From NCBI RefSeq assembly GCF_001905505.1, contig NZ_LIPG01000008.1, forward strand, positions 310,001-374,000: DNA of 64,000 bases, read 5' to 3'. The position numbers were made by a program, and so were the translations under genes. The notes under the pieces were generated by a model. The model saw only the letters and a program-made list of their open reading frames with translations, ran no database searches and was not told where the DNA came from. The stretch's first letter is position 1, and each line of letters starts with the position of its first letter. This document shows, one piece after another, positions 16,232 to 24,372 of this stretch. This DNA is from Streptomyces sp. CB02058. GTDB taxonomy: Bacteria > Actinomycetota > Actinomycetes > Streptomycetales > Streptomycetaceae.

Positions 16232-17324
16232 CCGAGGCTCCGGTGGTATGGCCGGCCGGTGCCAGGAGCGCGTCCAGCGCCGTGCGCGCCTGGCCGAGCA
16301 GCCGGGTGGATCGGGGGAAGTCCTTGAGCTCCGCCCCCAGGACGTCGAGGACCGGCAGCAAGGAGCCCGCCGGGACTCCGCGGGCACCGAGGATGCCTCC
16401 GGTCCAGGTCAGAAAGCCGGCGAAGAGGTCGTCGTCGTCCATGTAGAGGGCCACGCCCAGGTACTCGACGATGTGGGAGATGTCCTGCGCGGTGTGCTCG
16501 CGTTGCTGCTCCGTGTAGGACGCCGACTCGGGGAAGCGGCTCTCGAGCTGGGCCAGCACCTCACGTACGAGCTGGGGCCTGCTGCGGACCACGAGGGTGT
16601 ACTCCTGGTCGCCCAGGTGCGGCAGATCGTCTATCTGCTGCCTGCCGACCGCCATGGCCGGGACCGCGATGCCGTCCGCGATGCGGCGCGCCGCGGAGCG
16701 TGCGTCGGGCGCCCAGGCGTCGGCGCCCAGGCGGCGCGCGTGCTGGCCGGCAGCCCCGAAGGCCGCCCCGCCCGCCAGCACGGGCACCCCCACGGCCTGG
16801 CAGGCGGTGATCGCCGCGTGCGCGGCGGGCAGCCGGGTGGGGATCGAGGAGGACAGTGCGACGACGTCCGCTCCGTAGGTGTGCAGGTGGGCGATGAGGT
16901 GCGGCGTGGGCACCTGGGCGCCGAGGAAGTCCACCTGCCAGCCGCGCAGGGTCAGCACCTCGGCGAGCAGACGCGCCGGCAGCACGTGCCACTCCTGGTC
17001 CACACAGGCCACGGTGACCCGCCCGAGGCTCGGCGTGGCGCGCGCGTCGGGGCGACGGTGGGCGAGCGCGGCGATGATCCGCTCGGCTATGGCACTCGCG
17101 GCGTGTTCCTGCGCGACGCTCAGGCGGTTGGCCGCCCACTCGGCACCCACCCGCGCCTGCACGGGGGCGATGACGTCCAGCAGTGCGGTCTCCGCGTCGA
17201 GACCGTCGTCGAGCGCGGTGAAGAGCAGATCGGCGGCCGCGCGTTCGTTCCGACCGGTCACCGCGGCCCACAACTCGGCCTGGAGACCGCTCAGCCGGGG
17301 CGCGGCAGGCGTGTACGTGTTCAT
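16191..17324 (-). CDS. CarH-like cobalamin-binding sensor without a DNA-binding domain
   Basis: A 377-residue soluble protein. Residues 10-90 match the four-helix B12-binding cap and contain W63 followed nine residues later by E73-H74, the Wx9EH motif that covers adenosylcobalamin in CarH-type photoreceptors. Residues 100-230 are the Rossmann-like B12 domain: DQEWHVLP holds the lower-ligand His113 (the usual Gly of ExHxxG is Pro), SSSIP matches the S-x-S loop and AGGAAFG the GG motif. Residues 245-360 are helical and globin-like, as in some stressosome-type sensors. No MerR domain is present. The start overlaps the phosphatase stop (ATGA). It probably transmits cobalamin or light status to the flanking phosphatase or STAS protein; the output is inference. 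Confidence 0.85.
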   Translation of the reverse strand: MNTYTPAAPRLSGLQAELWAAVTGRNERAAADLLFTALDDGLDAETALLDVIAPVQARVGAEWAANRLSVAQEHAASAIAERIIAALAHRRPDARATPSLGRVTVACVDQEWHVLPARLLAEVLTLRGWQVDFLGAQVPTPHLIAHLHTYGADVVALSSSIPTRLPAAHAAITACQAVGVPVLAGGAAFGAAGQHARRLGADAWAPDARSAARRIADGIAVPAMAVGRQQIDDLPHLGDQEYTLVVRSRPQLVREVLAQLESRFPESASYTEQQREHTAQDISHIVEYLGVALYMDDDDLFAGFLTWTGGILGARGVPAGSLLPVLDVLGAELKDFPRSTRLLGQARTALDALLAPAGHTTGASDDRSDQSTLLPDR

Positions 17325-19024
17325 GCGGTGTACCTGCCCCGGGTGTGCCCGTCCACCGCGCTGAGGTGGGTGGTCGGCGGGGCGGTGATCGCGACGAGGG
17401 CCATGTCGTCGTGTCGGCCGTCGTGCAGCCACTGGGACGCGAGCATCTGCACCCGCTCGACCACGGCCTGGCCGGGCATGCCCGCGCACTCCGACACGAC
17501 GCGCATCAGCCGCTCCTCGCCGAACAGCTCGTCACCGAGCGGACCGCCCCGCGCCTCCGTGACTCCGTCGGTGTAGAGCAGGCAGGTCTCGCCGGGATCT
17601 AGATGGATCTCCACGGTGCTGGCCTCGATGTGGGGCAGCGCCCCGACCAGGGTGCCGCGGGTGTCGATCTCTTCGACCCGGCCGTCGTTGCGGACCACCA
17701 GGGGGGAGGGGTGGCCGGCGGAGGTGAGGCGGAGCCGCACCCTGTTCTCCACGCGCTGGACCGAGGCCAGCACCAGGGTCGCGAAGCGGGTGTGGTGCGA
17801 GTTGAGGAGCGCTCCGTTGAGCAGCCGCAGCATCCGCTCGTGGTCGCCCGCCATCGGCGTCAGCGCCTGCAGTGTGTTACGGATCTTGCCGGTGAGCACG
17901 GCCGCGTCGAGGCCCTTGCCGCAGACGTCGCCGAGGACGGCGAGCGAGGGCTCCTCCTGCGTACTGCCCGGATGCACGTCGTAGAAGTCGCCGCCCACCC
18001 GGTCCCGCGCCGAGGCGGGCTGGTAGCCGCCGGCGAACTCGACGCCGTTCACACAGTGCAGCTGAGGGGGCAGCAGGTCCCGCATGAGGGTCCGGGTGAT
18101 GTCGCTCTGCTCCGCGTACAGCCGCGCGGCGGAGAGGGCGGCGCCCGCCCGGGCGGCGAACAGCCGGGCGAAGACCTCCTCGTTCGCGTTGAACTCGGCG
18201 GAGTCGGCGCTGCGCAGCAGCACCAGGACCCCGGCCGGGACGCCGTGGCCGGGAAGGGGCGTGACGGCGGCCGACCCCACGGAGCCGGTGAAGTCGTCCG
18301 GGATGAGCCAGTCGGGCAGCGCCCCGGGGTCGATCCATCGGGAGGGTACTGGCGGGAAGCCCTGCAGGGCCTCGCTCAGGCCGGGCACCTGGGAGGGATC
18401 GGCCGCCACCGTTCCGCGGACCGCGGCCCGGCCCCTGACCGCGTACGCCATGGGCAGCTTCCGGCCCGCGGCGGGAGCCACGACCACGGCGGCGTCCGCG
18501 AGGTGCTGGGAGGCGAGTTGGGCGGTGGCGCGCATGCAGCGGTCCGTGTTCAGCGACGCCAGCAGGACGTTCGACGCCTCGGCCAGGAAGGTGGTGCGCT
18601 CCCGTTCCGTGGCGAGCGCCTGCTCGGCCATGCGCCGGTCGGTGTCGTCGACCAGCCACCACACCACGTTCCCGTCCACGCCCGGGGTCGGATGCGCCTC
18701 GAAGCTCTGGGCTCCGATCTCCCCCCGGTACACGGGCCGGTGCGGTTCACCGGCCGGAGATCCGGCGGGGTTAACCGTCTCGTCATGAGCACGGGCCAGC
18801 CAGTACGGCGCCGTCTGTGACAGCGTGTCGCCGAGGGCCGCGCCTTCGAGCAGCGAGGCGGCGACCGGATTGAAGCCGACGACGACTCCGGAGCTGTCGG
18901 CGACGATCACCGGGTACGGGGCGGTGCCCCAGACGTCGGACGCGGACCGTTGGTGAGTCTTCGTGGCGATGTGTTCCTTCGGAGGAGCCATGAGGGGGGA
19001 CCCGCCAGGGGCGAGTCGCACCAC
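17321..19024 (-). CDS. PAS-GAF-PP2C (RsbU/SpoIIE-type) serine phosphatase
   Basis: A 567-residue sensor phosphatase. An N-terminal PAS domain (about residues 30-140, with ADSSGVVVGFNPVA) is followed by a GAF-like domain (about 150-310) and a PP2C domain with all metal-binding aspartates: VGGDFYDV, LGDVCGKGLDAA, YTDGVTEAR and HDDMALVAI. It should dephosphorylate STAS partners. The GTG at 19022-19024 has a GGAAGG sequence too close for a normal ribosome site, and the ATG at 18989-18991 has none, so the start is uncertain by 11 codons. It heads a coupled three-gene operon with the B12 sensor and a STAS gene. Confidence 0.88.
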   Translation of the reverse strand: MVRLAPGGSPLMAPPKEHIATKTHQRSASDVWGTAPYPVIVADSSGVVVGFNPVAASLLEGAALGDTLSQTAPYWLARAHDETVNPAGSPAGEPHRPVYRGEIGAQSFEAHPTPGVDGNVVWWLVDDTDRRMAEQALATERERTTFLAEASNVLLASLNTDRCMRATAQLASQHLADAAVVVAPAAGRKLPMAYAVRGRAAVRGTVAADPSQVPGLSEALQGFPPVPSRWIDPGALPDWLIPDDFTGSVGSAAVTPLPGHGVPAGVLVLLRSADSAEFNANEEVFARLFAARAGAALSAARLYAEQSDITRTLMRDLLPPQLHCVNGVEFAGGYQPASARDRVGGDFYDVHPGSTQEEPSLAVLGDVCGKGLDAAVLTGKIRNTLQALTPMAGDHERMLRLLNGALLNSHHTRFATLVLASVQRVENRVRLRLTSAGHPSPLVVRNDGRVEEIDTRGTLVGALPHIEASTVEIHLDPGETCLLYTDGVTEARGGPLGDELFGEERLMRVVSECAGMPGQAVVERVQMLASQWLHDGRHDDMALVAITAPPTTHLSAVDGHTRGRYTA

Positions 19025-19243
19025 CTTCCAACTGGACGAAAATTACTTTCCCTTCGGCAACCATTGCCCATGCGCCCTGCGGATGGCAAGCCGCCCCCCG
19101 CGCCACCGGGACCCCTCGGCGGCGCGGGAGGCAGGCGCGGCCCGGCCCCTCGACGACCCCGCACATCAGCCCTGCCGGAATTCTTCACCGGGCACACACA
19201 CTCCGGGACGTGCGGTGCCCACAGGTGAGAGCGGGGCGGTCCC

Positions 19244-20455
19244 TCAGCCCGCCCGGGGGCGCCCGTGCCAGTCGAGGCACAGGACCAGCGCGTCGTCCAC
19301 GACAGGAGCGCTGCCCCGGTGCCCCAGCAGCGCCTCCAGTACGGCCCGGGGCACCTGCGACGCCGGCAGGAGCCGCGTTTCGGTGATCGCCCTGGCGAGT
19401 GCTCGCAGGCCGTACTTCTCGCCCGCGGGTGACAGGACGTCGTACACGCCGTCGCTCACGAAGAACAGCCGGTCACCTGGCTGCACCTCGAAGTTCTGCA
19501 CCCTGTAGACCGTGTCCTGGAACATGCCCAGCGGCATCTGGGCCTCCAGCTCGACCGCTTCGACGACCCCGCCGCGCAGCCGCCAGATACGGGGCGACCC
19601 CGCGTCGATGATCTCCGCCTTCCCGGTGGGCAGATGGAAGCGGAGCAGCAGGGCCGCCAGGTGACGGCTCCCGTGGTGCTGGCCGAACACGGCCTGATCG
19701 GCCAGGTACGCCTGATCGACGAGATCCAGGCCGGCCCGCCGGGCGTTGCGCAGGGCGTTGACCGCCAGATTGGTGAGCAGCGCCGCGTCGATGCCCTCAC
19801 CCATCCCGTTGTTGACGGTCAGTACGAGGTCGTCGGCCGACGCGGACCAGTCGTAGCTGTCACCGTGAACGGCGTAGGCGGGCTGGAGCTGGGCACCGAT
19901 GCTGTACTCGTCGCGGGCGCACGACCGCCCCGGCAGGAGCTGCCACTGCATCTCCGCGGCCAGGGTCAGACGCTCCGCCCTGCGGGCCCGCAGGAACAGG
20001 TCGGTGTCCCGTTCCGCGACGACGACCTCGTGGGCCAGCGCCTGCGCGCAGGCGCTCAGATCGTCCAGCGCGTCACCGCCGGGACCCGCACCCTCGCTGT
20101 CGGGCAGGGTGACACTCAGCACTCCCAGCCGGTCACCCCGCACGGTGACGGGCAGGTGCACGGTCGTGGTCGAGGCAACCGGGTCGTGGACGCAGTGCGG
20201 CTCCTGCGCACCGAACGCCCGCCCGGCACCGCCGTCGTGGACCGGCACCGGCCCACTGGAGTGATGCATCTCACCTACGGGCTGGAGCCAGGACGTCGCG
20301 TAGTCCGCAAGCAGCAGCTCCACCCCCAGGGCATGGTGTCGCAGCTCGATCCGGGTGCGCAGCACCTCGACGATCCGGTGGGGCGCGGCCTCACGCAACA
20401 GGCGTTCGACCGCGCTGGGTCTGTCCACTTGTACAGGTCTCGCTTTCGTTGACAT
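19244..20455 (-). CDS. GAF-PP2C family phosphatase, possibly degenerate
   Basis: A protein of about 403 residues with an N-terminal GAF-like region (to about residue 160) and a C-terminal PP2C/SpoIIE domain. Motif 1 (VHGDSYDW), SDGVYD and VDDALVLCLDW are kept, but the second metal motif reads TVNNGMGEGIDAA, with Asn where the family normally has Asp. It may therefore be weakly active or act as a binding protein. The start is ambiguous: ATG 20453-20455 or GTG 20477-20479; neither has a clear ribosome site. It is divergent from a MarR gene, and a TATC-N3-GATA palindrome (20455-20465) overlaps the start. Confidence 0.82.
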   Translation of the reverse strand: MSTKARPVQVDRPSAVERLLREAAPHRIVEVLRTRIELRHHALGVELLLADYATSWLQPVGEMHHSSGPVPVHDGGAGRAFGAQEPHCVHDPVASTTTVHLPVTVRGDRLGVLSVTLPDSEGAGPGGDALDDLSACAQALAHEVVVAERDTDLFLRARRAERLTLAAEMQWQLLPGRSCARDEYSIGAQLQPAYAVHGDSYDWSASADDLVLTVNNGMGEGIDAALLTNLAVNALRNARRAGLDLVDQAYLADQAVFGQHHGSRHLAALLLRFHLPTGKAEIIDAGSPRIWRLRGGVVEAVELEAQMPLGMFQDTVYRVQNFEVQPGDRLFFVSDGVYDVLSPAGEKYGLRALARAITETRLLPASQVPRAVLEALLGHRGSAPVVDDALVLCLDWHGRPRAG

Positions 20456-20523
20456 ATCTTCGATAACACGGTTGCTCACACCGGCCAGCCGGCCCGGCCC
20501 ACAGAGCCCACTCGGAGTGTCAC

Positions 20524-21027
20524 ATGAGCGAGGATCCCGTCCCGGACCCCCAGGACGTATCGGACGCCTCCCTCGACGCCGGGCACCTGCGGGAACTCCT
20601 CGAGGACGCGTGGGAACGCGGCCGGGAGGCATTCGACACGGCACCGGTCTCGCCCACCCAGACCCGGGTGCTGTACGTCGTGGAGCGGGAACCGGGCATC
20701 AACATGCGCGACCTGGGGCGGCACCTCGCGATGGCGGCACCCTCGGTGAGCCGCCTGTGCGACCGGCTCCAGGCCGCCGGATTCCTCCGCAGGACACCCC
20801 GGGTGGAGGACCGCCGCGAGATACAACTGCGGCTCACCGACGTCGGCCAGGCGCATCTGCGCGCCCTCAGGCACCGGCGGGAGCAGTACCTGCGGCAGAC
20901 CATGGACGGCATGCCACCAGCCGCACGCCGTGCGCTGACCACCGGGCTGACGGCCTTCTGCGAGGCGTCCGGAGGACCACCCCGGACGGCGAGCGGCAGC
21001 CCGCACGAACGCCGGCGTACCGCGTAG
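20524..21027 (+). CDS. MarR-family transcriptional regulator
   Basis: A 167-residue MarR protein: DLGRHLAMAAPSVSRLCDRLQAAG is the recognition helix region and RVEDRREIQLRLTD the wing. A 68-base gap separates it from the divergent GAF-PP2C phosphatase, so it may control that phosphatase and thereby the partner-switching cluster. The TATC-N3-GATA palindrome at 20455-20465 is a candidate site. The C-terminal 25 residues are Pro/Arg-rich and probably disordered. Confidence 0.88.
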   Translation: MSEDPVPDPQDVSDASLDAGHLRELLEDAWERGREAFDTAPVSPTQTRVLYVVEREPGINMRDLGRHLAMAAPSVSRLCDRLQAAGFLRRTPRVEDRREIQLRLTDVGQAHLRALRHRREQYLRQTMDGMPPAARRALTTGLTAFCEASGGPPRTASGSPHERRRTA

Positions 21028-21129
21028 CCGGGCGCACGGCAGGGCCCACGTCGCGGTCGGGTGTACGGGCGGCCCGGCCGGTGCGCGGCAGAGGAGCCCG
21101 TCGCCGGGGCGCCGCGCGGGCGGTGCCTG

Positions 21130-22662
21130 TCAGGTGCTGCCGGTGAGTTCACCGCTCAGGGAGCTGTGGAGACGGGCGCTGCGCTCGTTGAGCCCGACGA
21201 TCTCCACGCTCTTCCCGCGCTGCTCGTACTTCGTGGTGATGGCGTCCAGGCTGGCGACGGCCGAGGCGTCCCAGATGTGCGCGGCGCTCAGGTCGATCAC
21301 GACCCGGCCGGGATCGGCGGTGTAGTCGAAACGTCCGACCAGGTCGTTCGACGAGGCGAAGAAGAGTTCGCCGGTCACCGAGTAGGTGATCCGGCCGCCG
21401 TCCTGGTCGGTGGCGGTGGTGACGTCGGCGAGGTGGGCGACCCGCCTGGCGAAGATGACCATCGCGGTGATCGAACCGACGACGACACCGACGGCCAGGT
21501 TCTCGGTGGCGACGACACAGACCACCGTGATCACCATGACCGCGATCTCACCGGCCGGCATCCGCTTCAGCGTCCTGGGCGCGATGGAGTGCCAGTCGAA
21601 GGTCGCGAAGCACACCATGATCATGACGGCGACGAGGGCCGCCATCGGGATACGGGAGACGAGCGGCCCGAACGCGATGCACAGCACCATCAGGAAGACA
21701 CCCGCCATGAAGGTCGAGAGCCGCGTGCGGGCACCGGAGACCTTCACGTTGATCATGGTCTGGCCGATCATCGCGCAGCCGCCCATGCCGCCGAAGAAAC
21801 CGGTCACGATGTTGGCGATCCCCTGGCCGATCGACTCCCGGGTCTTGCTGGAGTGGGTGTCGGTGATCTCGTCGACCAGCTTGGCCGTCATCAGCGACTC
21901 CATCAGGCCGACCAGCGCCATGGCCAGGGCGTAGGGCGCGATGGTGGTCAGCGTGTCCAGGGTGAAGGGCACGTCCGGCAGACCGGGCACCGGCAGGGAC
22001 GAGGGCAGCTGCCCCTTGTCACCGACCGTCGGTACGGCGATGCCCGCGGCCACGGTGATCGAGGTCAGGATGACGACGGAGACCAGAGGGGCGGGGACCG
22101 CCCTGGTGATCCGCGGGAAGAACACCATCAGGGCCATACCGCCCAGGACCAGCGGATACACGGGCCAGGGGACGTCGCTGATCTCGGAGACCTGGCCCAT
22201 GAAGACCAGGATCGCCAGCGCGTTGACGAAGCCGACCATCACGCTGCGCGGCACGAACCGCATCAGCCGGGCGACGCCCAGGGCGCCGAGCACGATCTGG
22301 AAGATCCCGCCCAGGATGACGCCCGCCACCAGGTAGCCGAAGCCGTGCTCCCGGTTGAGGGGGGCGATGACGAGCGCGACGGCGCCCGTCGCGGCGGAGA
22401 TCATCGCGGGCCTGCCGCCGACGAAGGAGATGACGACGGCCATCGTGAACGCGGCGAACAGACCGACCGCGGGATCGACACCGGCGATGATCGAGAACGA
22501 GATCGCCTCGGGGATCAGCGCCAGGCCCACGACGAGACCGGCCAGGGTCTCCCTGCGGAAGACCTTCGGGGACAGCCAGGGCGGCCGGGAGAAGCGGGGC
22601 AGACCTGCCAGGGGCAGTACGGATGAGGGCAAGAGAAGCGTGACCTGTCGTTGCTCGGGCAC
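21130..22662 (-). CDS. SulP-family anion transporter with C-terminal STAS domain
   Basis: A 510-residue SLC26/SulP transporter: about ten membrane segments from residue 30, including LAGLVVGLALIPEAISFSI at the start of the transport domain, then a cytoplasmic STAS domain over the last 110 residues (SAAHIWDASAVASLDAI). Substrate may be sulfate, bicarbonate or another anion. The start is uncertain: a GTG at 22660-22662 fits the family length, while an in-frame GTG at 22743 would add 27 residues; neither has an obvious ribosome site. It is divergent from a merR gene whose probable operator lies in the shared upstream region. Confidence 0.88.
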   Translation of the reverse strand: MPEQRQVTLLLPSSVLPLAGLPRFSRPPWLSPKVFRRETLAGLVVGLALIPEAISFSIIAGVDPAVGLFAAFTMAVVISFVGGRPAMISAATGAVALVIAPLNREHGFGYLVAGVILGGIFQIVLGALGVARLMRFVPRSVMVGFVNALAILVFMGQVSEISDVPWPVYPLVLGGMALMVFFPRITRAVPAPLVSVVILTSITVAAGIAVPTVGDKGQLPSSLPVPGLPDVPFTLDTLTTIAPYALAMALVGLMESLMTAKLVDEITDTHSSKTRESIGQGIANIVTGFFGGMGGCAMIGQTMINVKVSGARTRLSTFMAGVFLMVLCIAFGPLVSRIPMAALVAVMIMVCFATFDWHSIAPRTLKRMPAGEIAVMVITVVCVVATENLAVGVVVGSITAMVIFARRVAHLADVTTATDQDGGRITYSVTGELFFASSNDLVGRFDYTADPGRVVIDLSAAHIWDASAVASLDAITTKYEQRGKSVEIVGLNERSARLHSSLSGELTGST

Positions 22663-22792
22663 ACCCGGTCGACCGGGGGGGCATGCGTGACATGCGGATC
22701 GGATCGGTGAGCGGCTGTGAGGGACGCGCGCTCCACGGGGCACCGGAATCGGCCGGAGGCGTCGTCGGCCCCGGTATCCGGGCGACGAACAA

Positions 22793-22816
22793 CTCTACCC
22801 TAACGTTAGAGTAGGG
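22793..22816. promoter_or_regulatory. MerR-type operator between sulP and merR
   Basis: A 24-base near-palindrome, ctctaccctaacgttagagtaggg without gaps, centred on ctaacgttag; 20 of 24 positions are symmetric. MerR-family sites commonly sit in the spacer of the promoter they twist. It ends 48 bases before the merR GTG and lies upstream of the divergent sulP gene, so either or both may be controlled. Binding is inferred. Confidence 0.62.
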
Positions 22817-22864
22817 ATGGAAACGCCGTCCTCCCGTGGTCACGGCGGGAGTCGAAAGGGCACA

Positions 22865-23326
22865 GTGAACAGCCAGCACATGCAGATCGGCGAGGTCGCA
22901 CGGCGCACCGAGCTGTCCCTGCGCACGATCCGGCACTACGAGGAGTCCGGGCTGGTGGTGCCCTCGGCCAGGTCGCGGGGCGGGTTCCGGCTGTACACCG
23001 AGGGCGATGTGGCCCGGCTGATGGTCATCCGCCGGATGAAGCCACTGGGTTTCACGCTCGACGAGATGCGGGACCTCCTGGAGGCGGTCGACCGCCTCGA
23101 CTCCGGCGACGAACCCGGCGGGGACGAGCACGACGCGCTCCTGGAGCGGGTCCGGGCGTACGAGCGGGCGGCGGCCGAGCAGGTGGCGAAGCTGCGGACC
23201 CAACTGGCACGGGCCGAGGAGTTCGCGCTGACCCTGCGCACCCGGCTGGAGCCGAGCGGCCGGCCGGACGAGGTCCGGGACGGTTCACCGGACGACCTGG
23301 AGCGCGCGGGCCCGCCGGACATGTGA
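22865..23326 (+). CDS. MerR-family transcriptional regulator
   Basis: A 153-residue MerR protein. The N-terminal winged helix is textbook: MQIGEVARRTELSLRTIRHYEESGLV, then RLYTEGDVARL. A coiled-coil dimer helix with acidic residues follows (about residues 70-125) and a short tail. No metal-binding cysteines are seen, so it is not a classical mercury or copper sensor. I chose the GTG at 22865 because AAAGGG lies seven bases upstream; an ATG at 22817 abuts the operator. It is divergent from the SulP transporter and probably regulates it. Confidence 0.88.
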   Translation: MNSQHMQIGEVARRTELSLRTIRHYEESGLVVPSARSRGGFRLYTEGDVARLMVIRRMKPLGFTLDEMRDLLEAVDRLDSGDEPGGDEHDALLERVRAYERAAAEQVAKLRTQLARAEEFALTLRTRLEPSGRPDEVRDGSPDDLERAGPPDM

Positions 23327-23379
23327 CACCGGAGCCGTCGCGCGGGCCCTACGACGCCGGGGCACGGTTTCGAGGTCGC

Positions 23380-23404
23380 TCTTCGGCCATTCATTGGCCG
23401 AAGA
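23380..23404. terminator. Hairpin downstream of merR
   Basis: Ten-base perfect arms (23380-23389, 23395-23404) around a five-base loop, 53 bases after the merR stop. Probably the merR terminator, though it lies 68 bases before the next small gene and could be a leader structure. Confidence 0.55.
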
Positions 23405-23472
23405 ATGATCTTCAGCCGAACGGGCCACCCTGCCGATGCAAGGAGCACCGACTCCCGAGGAGGCCGCCCGGC

Positions 23473-23784
23473 ATGGATGACCTGCTGCTGACCCTGGCCG
23501 TCCCGGCCGTGGTCCTCGCCAGTGGGGTGTACGCGGTCTGCGACTGCCGCCGCCGGCGCCGGAAGCCCCCGCCGCCGTACACCCGCCGCGCATCCGCCCT
23601 GGCCGCACGCGAGACGGTGGACCGGGCCGAGGCGGTCGTCGACCGCGCGTACGCCGCTCTCGGCAGGCTCTACGCCGACCCGGCCACCCCGCACCCCGCG
23701 GACGGCTCCCCCACCGTCAGCGGCGCGGCGGGCTCCAGCCGGGATCGCGGCCCGTTTCGGCCAGCATCCGCTCGAAGGCCGTAG
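23473..23784 (+). CDS. Small predicted membrane-anchored protein
   Basis: A 103-residue candidate protein: a single N-terminal hydrophobic helix (LLLTLAVPAVVLASGVYAV), a Cys-Asp-Cys then a strongly basic run, and a helical Ala/Arg/Glu-rich cytoplasmic part. The ATG at 23473 follows a GAGGAGG sequence at about 14 bases. Its last 68 bases overlap, tail to tail, the gene on the other strand, so its C-terminus or reality is open to doubt. No family recognised. Confidence 0.5.
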   Translation: MDDLLLTLAVPAVVLASGVYAVCDCRRRRRKPPPPYTRRASALAARETVDRAEAVVDRAYAALGRLYADPATPHPADGSPTVSGAAGSSRDRGPFRPASARRP

Positions 23785-24289
23785 CCCCTGGCGGCGGCGG
23801 GAACGCCTCGCCGAACACCTTCATCTTCCGGGCCTGCGGAGCCAGCTCGGCGAACGCGGGTCCCATCTCGGCCACCGAGTCCGGGTCGGGCGTGAAGTCC
23901 TGGCCCGTCGCTCGGGCCAGGTCCCAGGCGTGGACGGTCAGATCGCCCAGCACCATGAACCCCACCGTCCTGGCGGGCAGCCCCATGCCTCCGCTCACCC
24001 CTTCCTCCGTGCCCGGCTGCGCCCATGCCTTCACCAGCAGCGCCGTCTCGTCGTCGAAGCGGCCTCGCCAGTCCCCGGTGACGAAGTCCGGTGTCCGGCT
24101 GAGGTCCACCGGCTCCTTGGCGGCCAGGACCTGGAAGTTCGCGACCACCCCGAAGAGATGATTGACCAGGGCACGTACGTCGTACTCGCTGCACGGTGTG
24201 GCGCGGGACAGCTGGTCGTCGCCGATTCCCCGTACGACGGGACCCGCCTGCGCGGCGGCTCCCTCCAGTAGTTCGCTGATCGTCTTCAT
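23717..24289 (-). CDS. TIGR03086-type DinB-like (mycothiol-related) protein
   Basis: A 190-residue protein of the actinobacterial maleylpyruvate-isomerase/DinB-like group (TIGR03086). The hallmark TPCSEYDVRALVNHLFGVV near residue 30 and DLTVHAWDLARATGQ near residue 125 are present. Members of the wider superfamily are mycothiol-dependent transferases or isomerases, but no substrate is known for this branch. The ATG at 24287-24289 begins MKTISELLEG, the usual N-terminus; an upstream ATG at 24346 is unlikely. Confidence 0.85.
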   Translation of the reverse strand: MKTISELLEGAAAQAGPVVRGIGDDQLSRATPCSEYDVRALVNHLFGVVANFQVLAAKEPVDLSRTPDFVTGDWRGRFDDETALLVKAWAQPGTEEGVSGGMGLPARTVGFMVLGDLTVHAWDLARATGQDFTPDPDSVAEMGPAFAELAPQARKMKVFGEAFPPPPGATAFERMLAETGRDPGWSPPRR

Positions 24290-24372
24290 GCTTCCGACGA
24301 TGCACCCCGGCGGCCCGGGTGTCTTGAAGAAACACGACAGCGGCACGGCGGCAGCCGTTCTACGATCCCCCC

